This document shows, in pieces, positions 7,958 through 16,646 of a stretch of DNA of 37,172 bases. Source of the stretch: DATHSY01 sp046729855 (GTDB lineage Bacteria; Actinomycetota; UBA4738; HRBIN12); contig JBKPHM010000110.1 in assembly GCA_046729855.1 (NCBI GenBank), positions 1-37,172 on the forward strand, in the 5' to 3' direction. Each line of letters begins with the position of its first letter. The first letter of the stretch is position 1. A program made the translations under genes and the position numbers. The notes under the pieces were generated by a model, which made no database searches, had not been told where the DNA came from, and worked only from the letters and a program-made list of their open reading frames with translations.

Positions 7958-8563
7958 TCACGTTGCATACTGCGGGCGCCCGGTGGGCCGGTAGACCTGG
8001 AGAGTTATCCCATTCGGGAAGGCTCGCGAGTCGACCAGGTCAAGCGCTATGTCCGGGCCGGAGTCGGGGAATAGCCGCGTACCCTGGCCGATGACCACCG
8101 GATAGGTGAACAGGCTGATCTCGTCGACCAGGCGGTTGTGGAGCAGCCAGCGGATCAGCGCGCCGCTGCCGTGGACCTGCACCTCGCCCGCCGGGTTGGC
8201 TTTCAGCTCGGCGATGCCCGCCGCGAGGTCTCCGGAGAGGACGGTCGTGTCCACCCATTGCGGGTCGGTGAGTGTGGTCGATGCCACGTACTTGGGCTTC
8301 TCGTTCAACGCCACGCCGATGGGCTGGGCGCGCATCTCTGCGATTGCTCCCCAGGAGTCGGCGAAGATCTCGTAGGTCCGCCTGCCGAACAGGAACGCGT
8401 CGGCGCGCTGGAACACCTGCTCGAGAAACGTCGCGGCCTCGTTCTCGAACAGCCGCAGAGCCCATCCGCCGCGCTCGAATCCACCCCTGCGGTCTTCATC
8501 CGCCCCACCGAGCCCCTGCATCACTCCGTCGACGGAGACGTGCGTGACGGTCGTCAGATTCAT
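7958..8563 (-). CDS. dihydrofolate reductase family protein (RibD C-terminal type)
   Basis: 201 residues, typical for actinobacterial RibD_C/DHFR-like NADPH reductases. Landmarks: THVSVDGVMQG at the N-terminus, FLFGRRTYEIFADSW, LNEKPKYVAS, VHGSGALIRWLLHNRLVDE and PVVIGQGTRLFP. These are the substrate loop, the FGRxTYE helix, the strand after it, and the GSG cofactor-binding turn. A GAGGAAGGA site precedes the ATG. Soluble oxidoreductase; substrate unknown. Most members are neither true folate enzymes nor part of riboflavin synthesis, and no rib or fol gene is near. Confidence 0.9.
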   Translation of the reverse strand: MNLTTVTHVSVDGVMQGLGGADEDRRGGFERGGWALRLFENEAATFLEQVFQRADAFLFGRRTYEIFADSWGAIAEMRAQPIGVALNEKPKYVASTTLTDPQWVDTTVLSGDLAAGIAELKANPAGEVQVHGSGALIRWLLHNRLVDEISLFTYPVVIGQGTRLFPDSGPDIALDLVDSRAFPNGITLQVYRPTGRPQYAT

Positions 8564-9034
8564 GGGTCGTCCTTCCTCTTGTGGTGGTCTTTCTCGTTAT
8601 GACCGCACCGAGGCGCGGATCTCATCATTCGAGCGTGGCTCCGTGATCCCGGGGCTCTTTTCTCAACGAACTTGATCGCGTCCTTTGGAACGTTGCCAGC
8701 GGATCGAGAGGTACCTCGTTCCAAGATGTCGTGCCAGGTCGCCTCGGGAGACGGTATTGGCGAGGCGGGCGGCAGCGCGATGATGTCGCCCGTTTATCAC
8801 CTCTGCGCCTTCGCCGCGCCGTTGCGCTCACCCGGTGCCCTACGTTAATACGACCGGCTCCGAGCACGGGGGAAGACGTGCAAACAGCCCTTTCGTCAAC
8901 TCAGAAACGGCCTCGTCGGGATCCCCCACGTGTGCTTCGAACGCCGGCACGCACCGCGAAATGGTCGCTTGGCCCCAACCCGAGGACGCCGCGGCTTGAC
9001 GCTTCGATACGTGGGATGTCTATCCGAGCCCCGT
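8564..9034. other. no gene seen
   Basis: The 470 bases between the reductase promoter side and the 3' end of the delta-60 gene show no recognisable coding sequence. The first 80 bases should hold the reductase promoter, but I could not pick a convincing -35/-10 pair. Confidence 0.35.
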
Positions 9035-10309
9035 TCATCCGACGTACCTAACGACACCGAACCTCGATCCCGCTCCGCCGACCGCAACGATGTTCCCGTC
9101 GGACTGGACCTCGACCGCAATGAAGAAGTCTGGCCCGGAGCTGAGGTCCGTGATCGCCTTGCCGTCTCCGCTGAACGTCGAATCGAGGGCGCCGTTCGCG
9201 TCGAGGCGCACGATTTCCCCCTTCGCGCTGCCGCCGAAGCCGACCATGACCACCTTGTTGTCTGCCTGAAGAGCGAGACCGTATGCGTAGTCCCCCGAAC
9301 GCGTCACGTTCACGATGGCCCTGCCATCGCCGTCGAACGACGAGTCGACCGCACCTTCCGTGTCGTAGCGAACCGCCGCGAACTTCGCGTCCGACGTCTC
9401 GGTCCCTGCGGGGCCGACCACCACGAGGCGGCCATCCGGTTGGAGACTCAGACGCAGACCAGCGTCCCCGTGCCCGCTGACGGTCGTGATGACCTTGCCG
9501 TCCCCGCTGTAGCTCGTGTCGAGCGTCCCATCCGCGTTGTACCGCGCGACCGCGAACCTGTCGTGGCCTCTCGAGTTCGCGAACCCCCCGGCGAGGATCT
9601 TGCCATCCGGCTGGATACCGACGTCATTCGCGAACGAGACGTCGGCGATGGACGTGGTGACCGTTCCGTCTCCACCGAACGTGGCGTCGAGGCTCCCATC
9701 GGAGTTGTACCGGGCGATCCCGAACCGCATCCCATTCGTGAAGAACGCTGCCCCACCTGAGACGACTATCCGGTCGTCGTCTTGAAGAAGCAAACCGGAC
9801 AGCCCATCGTCGCGTCGCGTGAGCTGCGTGACGACCTTGCCGTCGCCACCTCCGAACGTCACGTCGAGGGTGCCCATTGCGTCGTAGCGGACGACCGCGA
9901 ACGCGGAGTTGCCGGACCCGAGCGCGTAGTCACCGGCGACGACGATCTTGCCGTCGGGCTGGATCGCAACGCCCCAGGCGCCCTCGGCGTACCGGCTCAG
10001 ATTCGTGGTGACCAGCCCGTCGCCGCCGAAAGTCGTATCGAGCGTTCCATCGGTGTTGTATCGGGCGAGTGCGTACCTCGAGTTCGTCGTGCCCGCCGCT
10101 GCTTCGCCGGCGACGACGATCTTTCCATCGGGCTGGACCGCGACCGCGTTGGCCGAATCAGCCCGTTCGGTGAGGTTCGTCGTCACGATGCCGTCGCCCC
10201 CGAACGTCGTATCAAGGTCACCGTCGGCCGCCAACGCCGTACCGGTCATCGCGACGGTGAACGCCAGTATGAGCGTCGGCATGACCAAGCGGAACATGTG
10301 CCGAGACAT
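9035..10309 (-). CDS. secreted delta-60 repeat protein
   Basis: 424 residues. A Sec signal peptide (MSRHMFRL..TGTALA) is predicted to be cut after about residue 27. The mature protein is seven tandem units of about 55-60 residues, each with a GTLDTTFGGDG-type motif and then a QPDGKIVVAG-type strand: the delta-60 repeat. The units start with DGDLDTTF, GTLDTTF, GTLDVTF, GSLDATF, GTLDTSY, GAVDSSF and GALDSTF. Seven such units suggest a closed seven-bladed beta-propeller outside the cell. There is no cell-wall anchor or catalytic motif. The ATG follows AAAGGAG. It stands alone; function is unknown for the whole family. Confidence 0.9.
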   Translation of the reverse strand: MSRHMFRLVMPTLILAFTVAMTGTALAADGDLDTTFGGDGIVTTNLTERADSANAVAVQPDGKIVVAGEAAAGTTNSRYALARYNTDGTLDTTFGGDGLVTTNLSRYAEGAWGVAIQPDGKIVVAGDYALGSGNSAFAVVRYDAMGTLDVTFGGGDGKVVTQLTRRDDGLSGLLLQDDDRIVVSGGAAFFTNGMRFGIARYNSDGSLDATFGGDGTVTTSIADVSFANDVGIQPDGKILAGGFANSRGHDRFAVARYNADGTLDTSYSGDGKVITTVSGHGDAGLRLSLQPDGRLVVVGPAGTETSDAKFAAVRYDTEGAVDSSFDGDGRAIVNVTRSGDYAYGLALQADNKVVMVGFGGSAKGEIVRLDANGALDSTFSGDGKAITDLSSGPDFFIAVEVQSDGNIVAVGGAGSRFGVVRYVG

Positions 10310-10606
10310 GTCCGGACTCCTTTCGGACCGAGGAGGGGGTATGCGCTTTGCGGGCAGCGTCCCGGATTCGGGCCGCGGCCGTCAAGACGCATGATTCCAC
10401 AGCGTCATCATGACTATCAGCGCGCTGCGACGAGCTCGCGCCCCTCACCTCCCACACGGCTTCGCCCTCGATCACCTCGAGTCTCGCCTTGGCGAGGGAC
10501 TTCGCGCTCATGGAGCGGCGCTCGACGCGGGCAGGGTCGACGAGTCCGCGATCGCGGCGGCGATCGGCCGTTTCCTCGAGGAACTCCTCCACGAGCTGCT
10601 TTTCTC

Positions 10607-10678
10607 GGTGGGCGCTGCAGGCTCGAACCTGCGACCTTCGCCTTGTAAGGGGCGAGCTCTTGGCTGACCTCAGCGAAG
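10607..10678 (-). tRNA. decayed tRNA-Val(TAC)-like sequence
   Basis: Read on the minus strand, the anticodon arm is intact: stem TCGCC/GGCGA with loop CTTACAA, anticodon TAC at 10645-10647. It is followed by AGGTCGCAGGTTCGAG and the acceptor 3' strand AGCGCCC with ACC. The rest is damaged. The T arm lacks one base, so the stem needs a 6-base loop. The D stem carries a C-to-G change and its loop has no GG. The 5' acceptor CTTCGCT pairs with AGCGCCC at only four of seven positions. I infer a pseudo-tRNA or the residue of an integration event, not a working gene. Confidence 0.5.
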
Positions 10679-10771
10679 GTCAGGGTGTGCGAGCTGGGAG
10701 GGATCGGCCGATTCCGGCTTCCCTTGAGGGACACGACCGGGGCGACGACGGCCGCCCCCGCGCGCGGCTAC

Positions 10772-11557
10772 CTAGTCGCGCGGTGGTGACGGGAAGGATC
10801 CGGGCGGAAGCGGTTCCGCGTCGTCGGTCAAGGACTGAGGCTCGCCGGTCGGTCCACGCCGCGGCTCGGGCGCGCGCATCAGGAGCCAACTCGTGGCGCC
10901 GAGCCACAGGATGAACAGCGCGTAGAGCACGAGCGCGAAGACCCCACCCGGGGCAAACGGGCCCATATCGATCAGAACCGACAGGCCCGTACCGAGCGAG
11001 AGGATCGCGAGCGCGTAGCTTCCGTCCATGTGCCATCGCGGGAAGGCGCCATCGCGCGCCGCGACCACGGCAACCGCCGCAAGCATCGGCACAAGCGCGA
11101 ACCACGAGACCGTGTACGAGGCCAGGCGCAAGTCGTGGAAGGGGATGGAGGCGACGTCGGGTCCGAACCGTAGGCCGGGCCCGTACAGGGCGGTGCGCGC
11201 GACCGGCGTCGCGCCGTTGGTCGCCGCGAGCGTCGCCACGGCCCCGAACCCGGCGACGCCGGTCGCCGCGATCGCGCTTCCGAACGCCACCGCCGAGAGC
11301 CGGCCCGGGTCCCCCTCTGCGCGGCGGAGGTGGACGCGAAGGGCTCCGAGCCACCACAGGAACAGCACCCCGGCGAGGCCCGTGAGCAGGAGCTGCACGC
11401 GGATCGCGGAGGCGTTCACCGAGTAGTAAGCGACCACTCGAGTCGCCGGGTCGTCATACCAGGGGTACAGCGGTGCGAGGACGATCTGCACCGCGAGCAC
11501 GGCGGCGGCCCCGAGCCCGGCGGCCGCCGCATACCGCTCCCATCTCGGGTCGGTCAC
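10772..11557 (-). CDS. integral membrane protein, unknown function
   Basis: 261 residues with about seven hydrophobic segments, including AAAAGLGAAAVLAVQIVLAP, VQLLLTGLAGVLFLWWLGAL, AIAATGVAGFGAVATLAATN, LVPMLAAVAVVAARD and FALVLYALFILWLGATSWLL. A charged segment follows the second helix (HLRRAEGDP). The C-terminus is a proline-rich cytosolic tail of about 35 residues. The helices look evenly spaced, and I see no transport or enzyme motif. It resembles the many uncharacterised DUF-type membrane proteins of Actinobacteria, but I cannot name the family. Confidence 0.75.
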   Translation of the reverse strand: MTDPRWERYAAAAGLGAAAVLAVQIVLAPLYPWYDDPATRVVAYYSVNASAIRVQLLLTGLAGVLFLWWLGALRVHLRRAEGDPGRLSAVAFGSAIAATGVAGFGAVATLAATNGATPVARTALYGPGLRFGPDVASIPFHDLRLASYTVSWFALVPMLAAVAVVAARDGAFPRWHMDGSYALAILSLGTGLSVLIDMGPFAPGGVFALVLYALFILWLGATSWLLMRAPEPRRGPTGEPQSLTDDAEPLPPGSFPSPPRD

Positions 11558-12330
11558 GAGTGGATCATCGCACGATCGCTCGGCGGCCTACGACCACGGG
11601 GAGCGCCGAGGCTCCGCGACACGGCGTGATCTGCAGCAACGTGTCGGCCGTTTCTCGAGACCTCAACGAACGTCGTTACGTCGGCGACCCGCTGGCCTCG
11701 GCAAGGCTCGACGGGGGAAGCCGATCTCCATATCAGCGGACAACGTTCCTTCGCGTGGACGACGAGATCTGCGGCTGTCGGCTCGTGAGCCGATGCCGGT
11801 CGTTCCGGGCCCTCGCGATCCAGACTCGACCGGTCCCTCGTCCCGCGAACGAGTTGGATCAGGAGCGGCTCGCGTTCCTCCAGCATCTGGACGGCATACA
11901 CACTAGGTCCGGGACGTCCTCGACTCCATCTCGCCTTCCCCCCTCCTGGCGAGGACGGCACCCCGGCGCATACAGGCAACCGAGGTGGGGCGACCCCCGC
12001 CAACAGCGAGCTCTCGCGAGCGCGTAACCCTGCGAAGGTTCCGCTGTCAAATCGCAGCAGACACCGAGTCCAAGCGCCACAGTTCACTTTCGGGGCAGAG
12101 TCGTACTCCGGACGCTCAGGAGTATGCAGAACGAGGAGGAGCACCTTCCATCCGCGGACGGCGTCGTCTTCCTTTCGGGCGAACTGGGGACAGTCCCGGT
12201 CTTCGCCGCCACCGCGATGGCGCTCGACGGGAAAGATCTCGTGCTTCGTTGCCCGAAGCGGTCGACTATGCTCTGTCTTGCGCCATCCGGGCCGCCTCGT
12301 CCTCCGTATCTCTTATGAAGGAAGGCACGG
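11558..12330. other. 770 bases with no secure gene
   Basis: Long frames are open on both strands, as expected at this GC content, but none resembles a protein. One 64-codon frame (12124-12318, plus; ATG with GGAG only 2 bases upstream) has plausible composition (VVFLSGELGTVPVFAATAMA) but no family, and I leave it as unsupported. The 3' end should contain the promoter of the lipoprotein gene at 12331. Confidence 0.35.
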
Positions 12331-12771
12331 ATGATCACACGCCACTACCTCGGTGTGGTGCTCGCCCTCTGTGTGGTGCTTGCAGGGTGCGCGGGGGATC
12401 AGCCGGCCGAGGGCGGAGGCGGCAGGCCGAAGATCACCGTGGTGGAGCCGGCCGAGGGCGCCGAGGTTGGATCGCCCGTCGAGCTCCGGCTCTCCGTCAG
12501 CGGGGCCGAGATCGGGAGCCCCGATACCGGGCTGATGCACTTCCACGTCTACGTCGGTAACTCCGGTGACTACGAAGTCCTCACCAGCACGAGCGGCGAG
12601 GTGGCGGCTCCCCACGGCCAGCAGACCATCCGCATCGTGCTCGCCGAGCCCAACCACACCGAGACCGACGTCAGCGCGAGCGTCTCCGTGGACGTCACCT
12701 CGGGCGGGGGCGGCGGCTCCGGGGGTGAGGGCGGGTACACGCGCGACGGGGACGACGACGAGGAGTACTGA
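12331..12771 (+). CDS. lipoprotein with a DUF4399-like domain
   Basis: 146 residues. Signal MITRHYLGVVLALCVVLAGC with lipobox LAGC, so probably lipid-anchored and extracellular. The mature domain begins KITVVEPAEGAEVGSPVELR, a common opening of Ig-like extracellular domains, and contains GLMHFHVYVG and GQQTIRIVLAEPNH, the short His-rich pattern seen in DUF4399-type proteins. The C-terminus is a glycine-rich then acidic low-complexity tail (DGDDDEEY). GGAAGG lies 5 bases before the ATG. It directly precedes the cytochrome b-like gene, so the two may form an operon for an envelope redox function (inference). Confidence 0.75.
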   Translation: MITRHYLGVVLALCVVLAGCAGDQPAEGGGGRPKITVVEPAEGAEVGSPVELRLSVSGAEIGSPDTGLMHFHVYVGNSGDYEVLTSTSGEVAAPHGQQTIRIVLAEPNHTETDVSASVSVDVTSGGGGGSGGEGGYTRDGDDDEEY

Positions 12772-13501
12772 CCCGGACGTCCCGTCCGGGCGCCATGCCG
12801 GCGCGGACGCTCGGCCGCTGCGCAATCGACCCCCTGCTCGTCGGCTCCACGCGGTCCTTTATGTCTTGACCTTCCTCCTGCTGTTCTCGGGCGTGGCGCT
12901 CTTCGGGCAGGGGATCCGCCCGCTCGAAGGGGTGCTCGGCGGCCACGTCGCGGCGGCGGGACGGCACCGGCTCGCGGGCTACGTGCTCCTTGCGGGAGGT
13001 GGCCTCCTGCTCGTCCTTCGCCCCAGAGCCAGCGCCCGGTTCCTCCTGGAGTCGATCCGGTTCCGACGAGCCGAGCTCGGCTGGTTCGGGTCATACCCGG
13101 CCTTCCTCCTACATCCGTCCCGGAACCAACCGGCGCGCCACGAAGGACACTTCGACCCGGGGCAGCGCCTGTTCAACCTCCTGGTCCTGGTATCCCTCGC
13201 GGCGCTCTCCGCGACGGGGGTGTTGATGTCGTTCCCCAGCGCGTTCGTCCCGCAAGTGTTCGCGTGGAGCCTCCGCGTGCATCTCGTGGCGACGTGGGCC
13301 CTGACCGCCGGCGTGGCCGGGCACGTCGTCGTGGCCTCGGGTGTCCTATCCGCGTACCGAGGCACCTGGCGGGCGATGCACGGGAACGGGCGCGTCCCGC
13401 GGAATCTGGCCGAGCGCCTTTGGCCTGGCTGGTCAGAGACGGAACGCGAACCCGGCACGGCGCCACGCTCGTCCCCGACTGCCGGAAACCGACGGAGGTG
13501 A
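12724..13501 (+). CDS. cytochrome b561/formate dehydrogenase gamma-type membrane protein
   Basis: Four membrane helices with buried histidines: RRLHAVLYVLTFLLLFSG, GGHVAAAGRHRLAGYVLLAG, LLVLVSLAALSATGVLMS and RVHLVATWALTAGVAGHVVV. The tail MHGNGRVPRNLAERLWPGW matches the end of formate-dehydrogenase gamma and related b-type cytochromes, which pass electrons between quinone and a partner enzyme through two haems. The start is uncertain: recognisable sequence begins near 12850. The nearest upstream start in frame is the GTG at 12724, inside the lipoprotein gene, and gives a poor N-terminus. No dehydrogenase subunit is encoded nearby. Confidence 0.75.
12772..12790 (+). promoter_or_regulatory. 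GC-rich hairpin immediately after the lipoprotein stop
   Basis: CCCGGAC and GTCCGGG form a perfect 7-bp stem around a 5-base loop, starting one base after the lipoprotein stop. No T-run follows, so it is not a standard terminator. It could protect or attenuate the message between the two genes, or be incidental. Confidence 0.35.
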
Positions 13502-13999
13502 GCGCCAGGAGGTCACGCCCTGAGGTGATGACGCCGACATCTGTCCCTCATCATGCTTATCCACGAACACCAGCTCGGTGCTTGACGTCGGGGTCGGGAG
13601 TTCTTGGTTCTTGTGCCCTTCACGCATGTAGGGCCGAGATCGGGGAGCCAGCGGGGTCCTGACCGTCGAGGTCCCACCAGACGCGCCGCTCGTGTGAGCG
13701 GATCAGCGAGCCGCGGTAGCGAGGGCGCGCATGGGGGTCTCGGGCACCGCTCCCATGCGGTCGTCGGTGGTCGCAAGGCTGTTTGAACGATGACGGCGGG
13801 GCCGATGACTTCCTCTTGAAGGCGACGCACACTACGTCAAGCCGCAGCAGATCCACCGCTCGCGTCCGTTCGACCCGCAGGAGCAGGGTCTTTCCGCCCC
13901 CGTCCCCGATGAGTCTGGCCCAACAGGATGGAGCTGTGGAACGTAGCGGTGCGGTCCGCCGAGCCCTCGGCCCGGCGTCCCGCGCGAGGGGTGAGGACG
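13502..13999. other. no gene seen
   Basis: About 500 bases between the cytochrome-like gene and the next membrane protein. I find no coding signal on either strand beyond chance open frames. Confidence 0.4.
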
Positions 14000-14917
14000 A
14001 TGAGAACGCGCACGATGGTTACCGAAGCCCAACCAGTGTCGGTCGGGCCGCCCGGGCTCGCCGCAGTCAAGGATCCTGGGCCGGAACGAGCGCGGCGATC
14101 CGTGCGAGGGGCGGCAGAGCTCCTGTCGGCCACGGTCGCCGCGCTGATGGTGCTGGCATCCGCGCTCGGCCTGCTGTCGGATGCCCTGCTAAGCGATGAC
14201 CCATGGGCCCGCGAGGCATTGCGCGCTGGGGACCTCGTCACTCTCGTATTAGTGGCCCCTGTGCTTCTCGCGGCGCTCCTGATGTCGCGACGCGGCTCAG
14301 CGCGCGCTCAGCTCGTCTGGCCCGGTGCGCTTGCGTACTCGGTGTACAACACCGCGTACTACGTCTTCGACGCGAGGTTCAACGACCTGTTCCTGCTGCA
14401 CATCGCGCTGTTCTCGACGTCGATCTTCGCGCTCGTGTGCACGATGGCGTCGGTCGACCGGGACGCGATCGCTGAGGTGGTTCGGCCCCTGCGGGTGGCG
14501 CGGTGGATCGGCCGGTACCTCGTGGTCGTCGGTGCCTTGCAGGGGGGACTGTGGGTCGGCGTCCTGACCAGAAACATCGTCACCGGCAAGGTGCTCGCCG
14601 ACATCCCGGTCGAGGGCCAGCACCTGGTCTTCGCGCTCGACCTGAGCCTGCTCGTTCCAAGCCTGATCGCGGCCGGTGTGCTGCTGGCCCGGCGGACGAC
14701 GCTCGGCTTCCTGGCGGGACCGGTGATGGCCGTCATGGGCGCGCTGTACACGATCAACTTGGTTACCGCGAGCGTCTTCCAGGCCAACGCCGACGTCGTC
14801 GGCGTCTCGGCGTTCCCGCCCGAGGGCATCCTGCTGAGCACGACGTTCATGCTCGCTTCGGCGCTGCTCCTCGTGCCGCGCGGAGCACGTCACACGGCAA
14901 GGGATAACGCGAGATAG
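14000..14917 (+). CDS. multi-pass membrane protein, unknown function
   Basis: 305 residues with eight or so hydrophobic segments, including SATVAALMVLASALGLLSDA, LVTLVLVAPVLLAALLMS, LLHIALFSTSIFALVCTMA, GRYLVVVGALQGGLWVGVL, LDLSLLVPSLIAAGVLLA and STTFMLASALLLVPRG. Conserved-looking polar segments between helices (AYSVYNTAYYVFDARFNDLF) suggest a defined family, but I cannot name it. The ATG at 14000 is taken as start, with AGGGG and GAGG upstream; in-frame GTG/ATG codons between 13928 and 14015 are alternatives. Confidence 0.75.
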   Translation: MRTRTMVTEAQPVSVGPPGLAAVKDPGPERARRSVRGAAELLSATVAALMVLASALGLLSDALLSDDPWAREALRAGDLVTLVLVAPVLLAALLMSRRGSARAQLVWPGALAYSVYNTAYYVFDARFNDLFLLHIALFSTSIFALVCTMASVDRDAIAEVVRPLRVARWIGRYLVVVGALQGGLWVGVLTRNIVTGKVLADIPVEGQHLVFALDLSLLVPSLIAAGVLLARRTTLGFLAGPVMAVMGALYTINLVTASVFQANADVVGVSAFPPEGILLSTTFMLASALLLVPRGARHTARDNAR

Positions 14918-14975
14918 CGAGACCAGAAGGGAAGAAACGTTGCCTGTGAGCGTCGAGATCGCCGCCTGCTCGTCG

Positions 14976-15173
14976 TCACGATCCGTGGAGCGGACAGGAT
15001 CTGGAGCCGTAAGAGTCGTTTGGAGATCCCGCTCGAGCGTCGGCGACCTTGGCCGCTCCGAGCGCGGCCAGGCTCGGGACGTGGAGCTCGAACACGACCA
15101 GGCGGCGCTCCTCGGCGAAGGCGTCGGCAAGCTGGACATGCACGCCGCCAGGCACCGCGACGGATGACGCCAT
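14976..15173 (-). CDS. small hypothetical protein, 65 residues
   Basis: The first 45 residues read like ordinary protein (VAVPGGVHVQLADAFAEERR, then LVVFELHVPSLAALGAAK). The ATG at 15173 has AGGAG 7 bases upstream. The last 20 residues look like low-quality sequence, as if the frame had shifted. I do not recognise the product; it may be the start of a longer lost gene. Confidence 0.4.
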   Translation of the reverse strand: MASSVAVPGGVHVQLADAFAEERRLVVFELHVPSLAALGAAKVADARAGSPNDSYGSRSCPLHGS

Positions 15174-15523
15174 CGACGCGCTCCTGCGAACAACCCAGCC
15201 ATGTGAGGTCGGCGCTGCCCGACGCTTCGTCAAGACATCCTGCTCACCAAGATCATGCTCGGGGGTCTTCGGTGTGCCCGGCGTTCGACACCTACTTCAA
15301 GAGAGGCCTGAGTGCGGCGGTTCGCGTCCCGCGTCCCGTCGCTGTTGTAGGCGACGATCGTGCTCGTGATCACGATCTTTCCAAGCGGCGAGGACCTCGG
15401 GGCGATCGATTTCGCGACGATCTACTGGACGTGATCGACGACCCGGACCACCCGACTGGTCCCGCGCCGCAATGGGTCCGCGAGGCGCGATGCTTCCGGC
15501 GGTCGTTGGACCACGTAGTCAGT
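15174..15523. other. no intact gene; broken peptide fragment near 15234-15320
   Basis: On the plus strand DILLTKIMLG (from 15234) and, after a shift, VCPAFDTYFKRGL (to about 15315) together resemble a segment I associate with actinobacterial hypothetical proteins. It is too short to name. Nothing else in the stretch looks coding. Confidence 0.3.
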
Positions 15524-15808
15524 CTACGAGCGAGCGACTACGCTCCGTTGGCCATAGAGGTTGCCATAATGGGCGAGATCGAGGAGCACGGCCAAGATCA
15601 CCCAGAGCCAGTCGAGGCCCACGACTCCCTGGGGGGGCGCACCAAGGAACAGCCACATCATCGTCGTGAACGGTAGAAAGATCAGCCCCAGTACCGGGAA
15701 GATGAACGTGCTGAAGACCGCGTCGACATATCCAGGCCTCGCTATCCAGACGAACAAGACGACGAGGCGCGGCGCGAACGCCGCCATCAACACCAGTAGA
15801 CAGCCCAT
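15524..15808 (-). CDS. small membrane protein, 94 residues
   Basis: Three hydrophobic segments: CLLVLMAAFAPRLVVLFVW, VFSTFIFPVLGLIFLPFTTM and GLDWLWVILAVLLDLAHYG. The last carries the D-x-x-H residues often seen in small actinobacterial membrane proteins of this length. GGAGGAAG lies 5 bases before the ATG at 15808; the frame stays open far upstream but with no coding character, so this start is preferred. I know this as a common actinobacterial hypothetical type without assigned function. Confidence 0.8.
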   Translation of the reverse strand: MGCLLVLMAAFAPRLVVLFVWIARPGYVDAVFSTFIFPVLGLIFLPFTTMMWLFLGAPPQGVVGLDWLWVILAVLLDLAHYGNLYGQRSVVARS

Positions 15809-15882
15809 GTCTTCCTCCAGTCTGGCCGACGATTTGGCGAATCGTAGTTGAACACGACCCCTCGAACCACGACCGACGACGT

Positions 15883-16155
15883 CTAGGTTCTCGGCGTCCG
15901 ACTGAAGTCTCCAGTCCCGGCCTTCCCATCCGGGTCGACCAATACGACGGGCTCGCCTGGCGGGGAAATGTCCACCAGCGTGGCGTCGCCACGGATAGCG
16001 CCGGCGCTCGGGTCCCGGCGCCACGCGTGAACGTAACGGCCAGTGCGGGCACCTGTCCCCTCGAATAGCTGCTGCCGAGTTCTCCGCGCGATGACGACGC
16101 CTCGCTCTAAGCGCGCTGCGTTCAGCCGAGCGGTAATGGCCGCTGACCTGTGACT
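15883..16155 (-). pseudogene. 5'-truncated coding fragment, no start codon
   Basis: A 90-codon frame with clear protein character (GVVIARRTRQQLFEGTGART, then GRYVHAWRRDPSAGAIRGD, then LVDISPPGEPVVLVDPDG) and a TAG at 15883-15885. It contains no ATG, GTG or TTG that could serve as start. Upstream it runs into repeat copy C, whose hairpin supplies the TGA at 16156-16158. The simplest reading is a gene whose 5' end was replaced by the repeat. I do not recognise the family. Confidence 0.5.
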
Positions 16156-16262
16156 TCAGGTCGTGCACCCTGGACGGAAGTCGGAAAAAGTCCGCAGGTA
16201 GGAGAAGGTCATGTCCTCCGTCTGAGTGCCCGCCACGCGAAGCTTCGACGGGAGGGATACCG
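16143..16262. repeat. dispersed repeat, copy C, with terminal hairpin
   Basis: It begins with a perfect hairpin, GACCTG-TGACTT-CAGGTC (16145-16162). The opening CTGACCTG(T/G)GA and following GTGC match the repeats at 23555 and 36582; the second half (16194-16262) matches 592-661. It is therefore the copy that links the two pairs into one family. It lies at the broken 5' end of the fragment at 15883-16155. Confidence 0.5.
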
Positions 16263-16646
16263 GCAGAGCGCCGATGATGGTCGATCGGCTTTCCGACCGG
16301 CGGTCGACGCAAGGAAGCTACAGGCAAGCCGAAGCGGCTGCCGTGGCTCGACCCGGCGGCCATCGAACAACAGGGCCACCCTGATCGCGGCCCTCGCCGA
16401 TGACTCCGCGATCTCTCTCCGGACTCTTCTCGTCGAGAGCGACCAGATCTCAGGCCGCGGATCGCGCGCAGCTCCGCTCCGCCGACAACGATGACCTTTA
16501 TCGGGGAGCCTTCCCATCTATGCTCGAGCTCCGGTGCGTGACGCCTTCCGCTCCGGCCCCTCCTGCCCCCGTCGTCTTTGTACCGGTAGGCGCCGACCTA
16601 GCTGCCGTTGGAACTCAGACGTACCGGGTGCTAAGCGTCCGACCTG
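16263..16646. other. no gene seen
   Basis: I see no recognisable coding sequence between repeat C and the first copy of the small repeated gene. Open frames on both strands lack protein character. Confidence 0.35.

Noticed and set aside
9782..10648. 288-codon plus-strand frame across the delta-60 gene
   Set aside because: Antisense to tandem repeats, which explains its repetitive look.
12188..12205. GGGAC-A-GTCCC palindrome as a DosR or LexA-like operator
   Set aside because: The centre is too short for DosR, it does not fit LexA, and no secure gene starts nearby.
14297..15202. 301-codon minus-strand frame
   Set aside because: Antisense to the membrane protein at 14000-14917; composition is Arg/Glu-rich as expected from a shadow of a high-GC gene, with no family.
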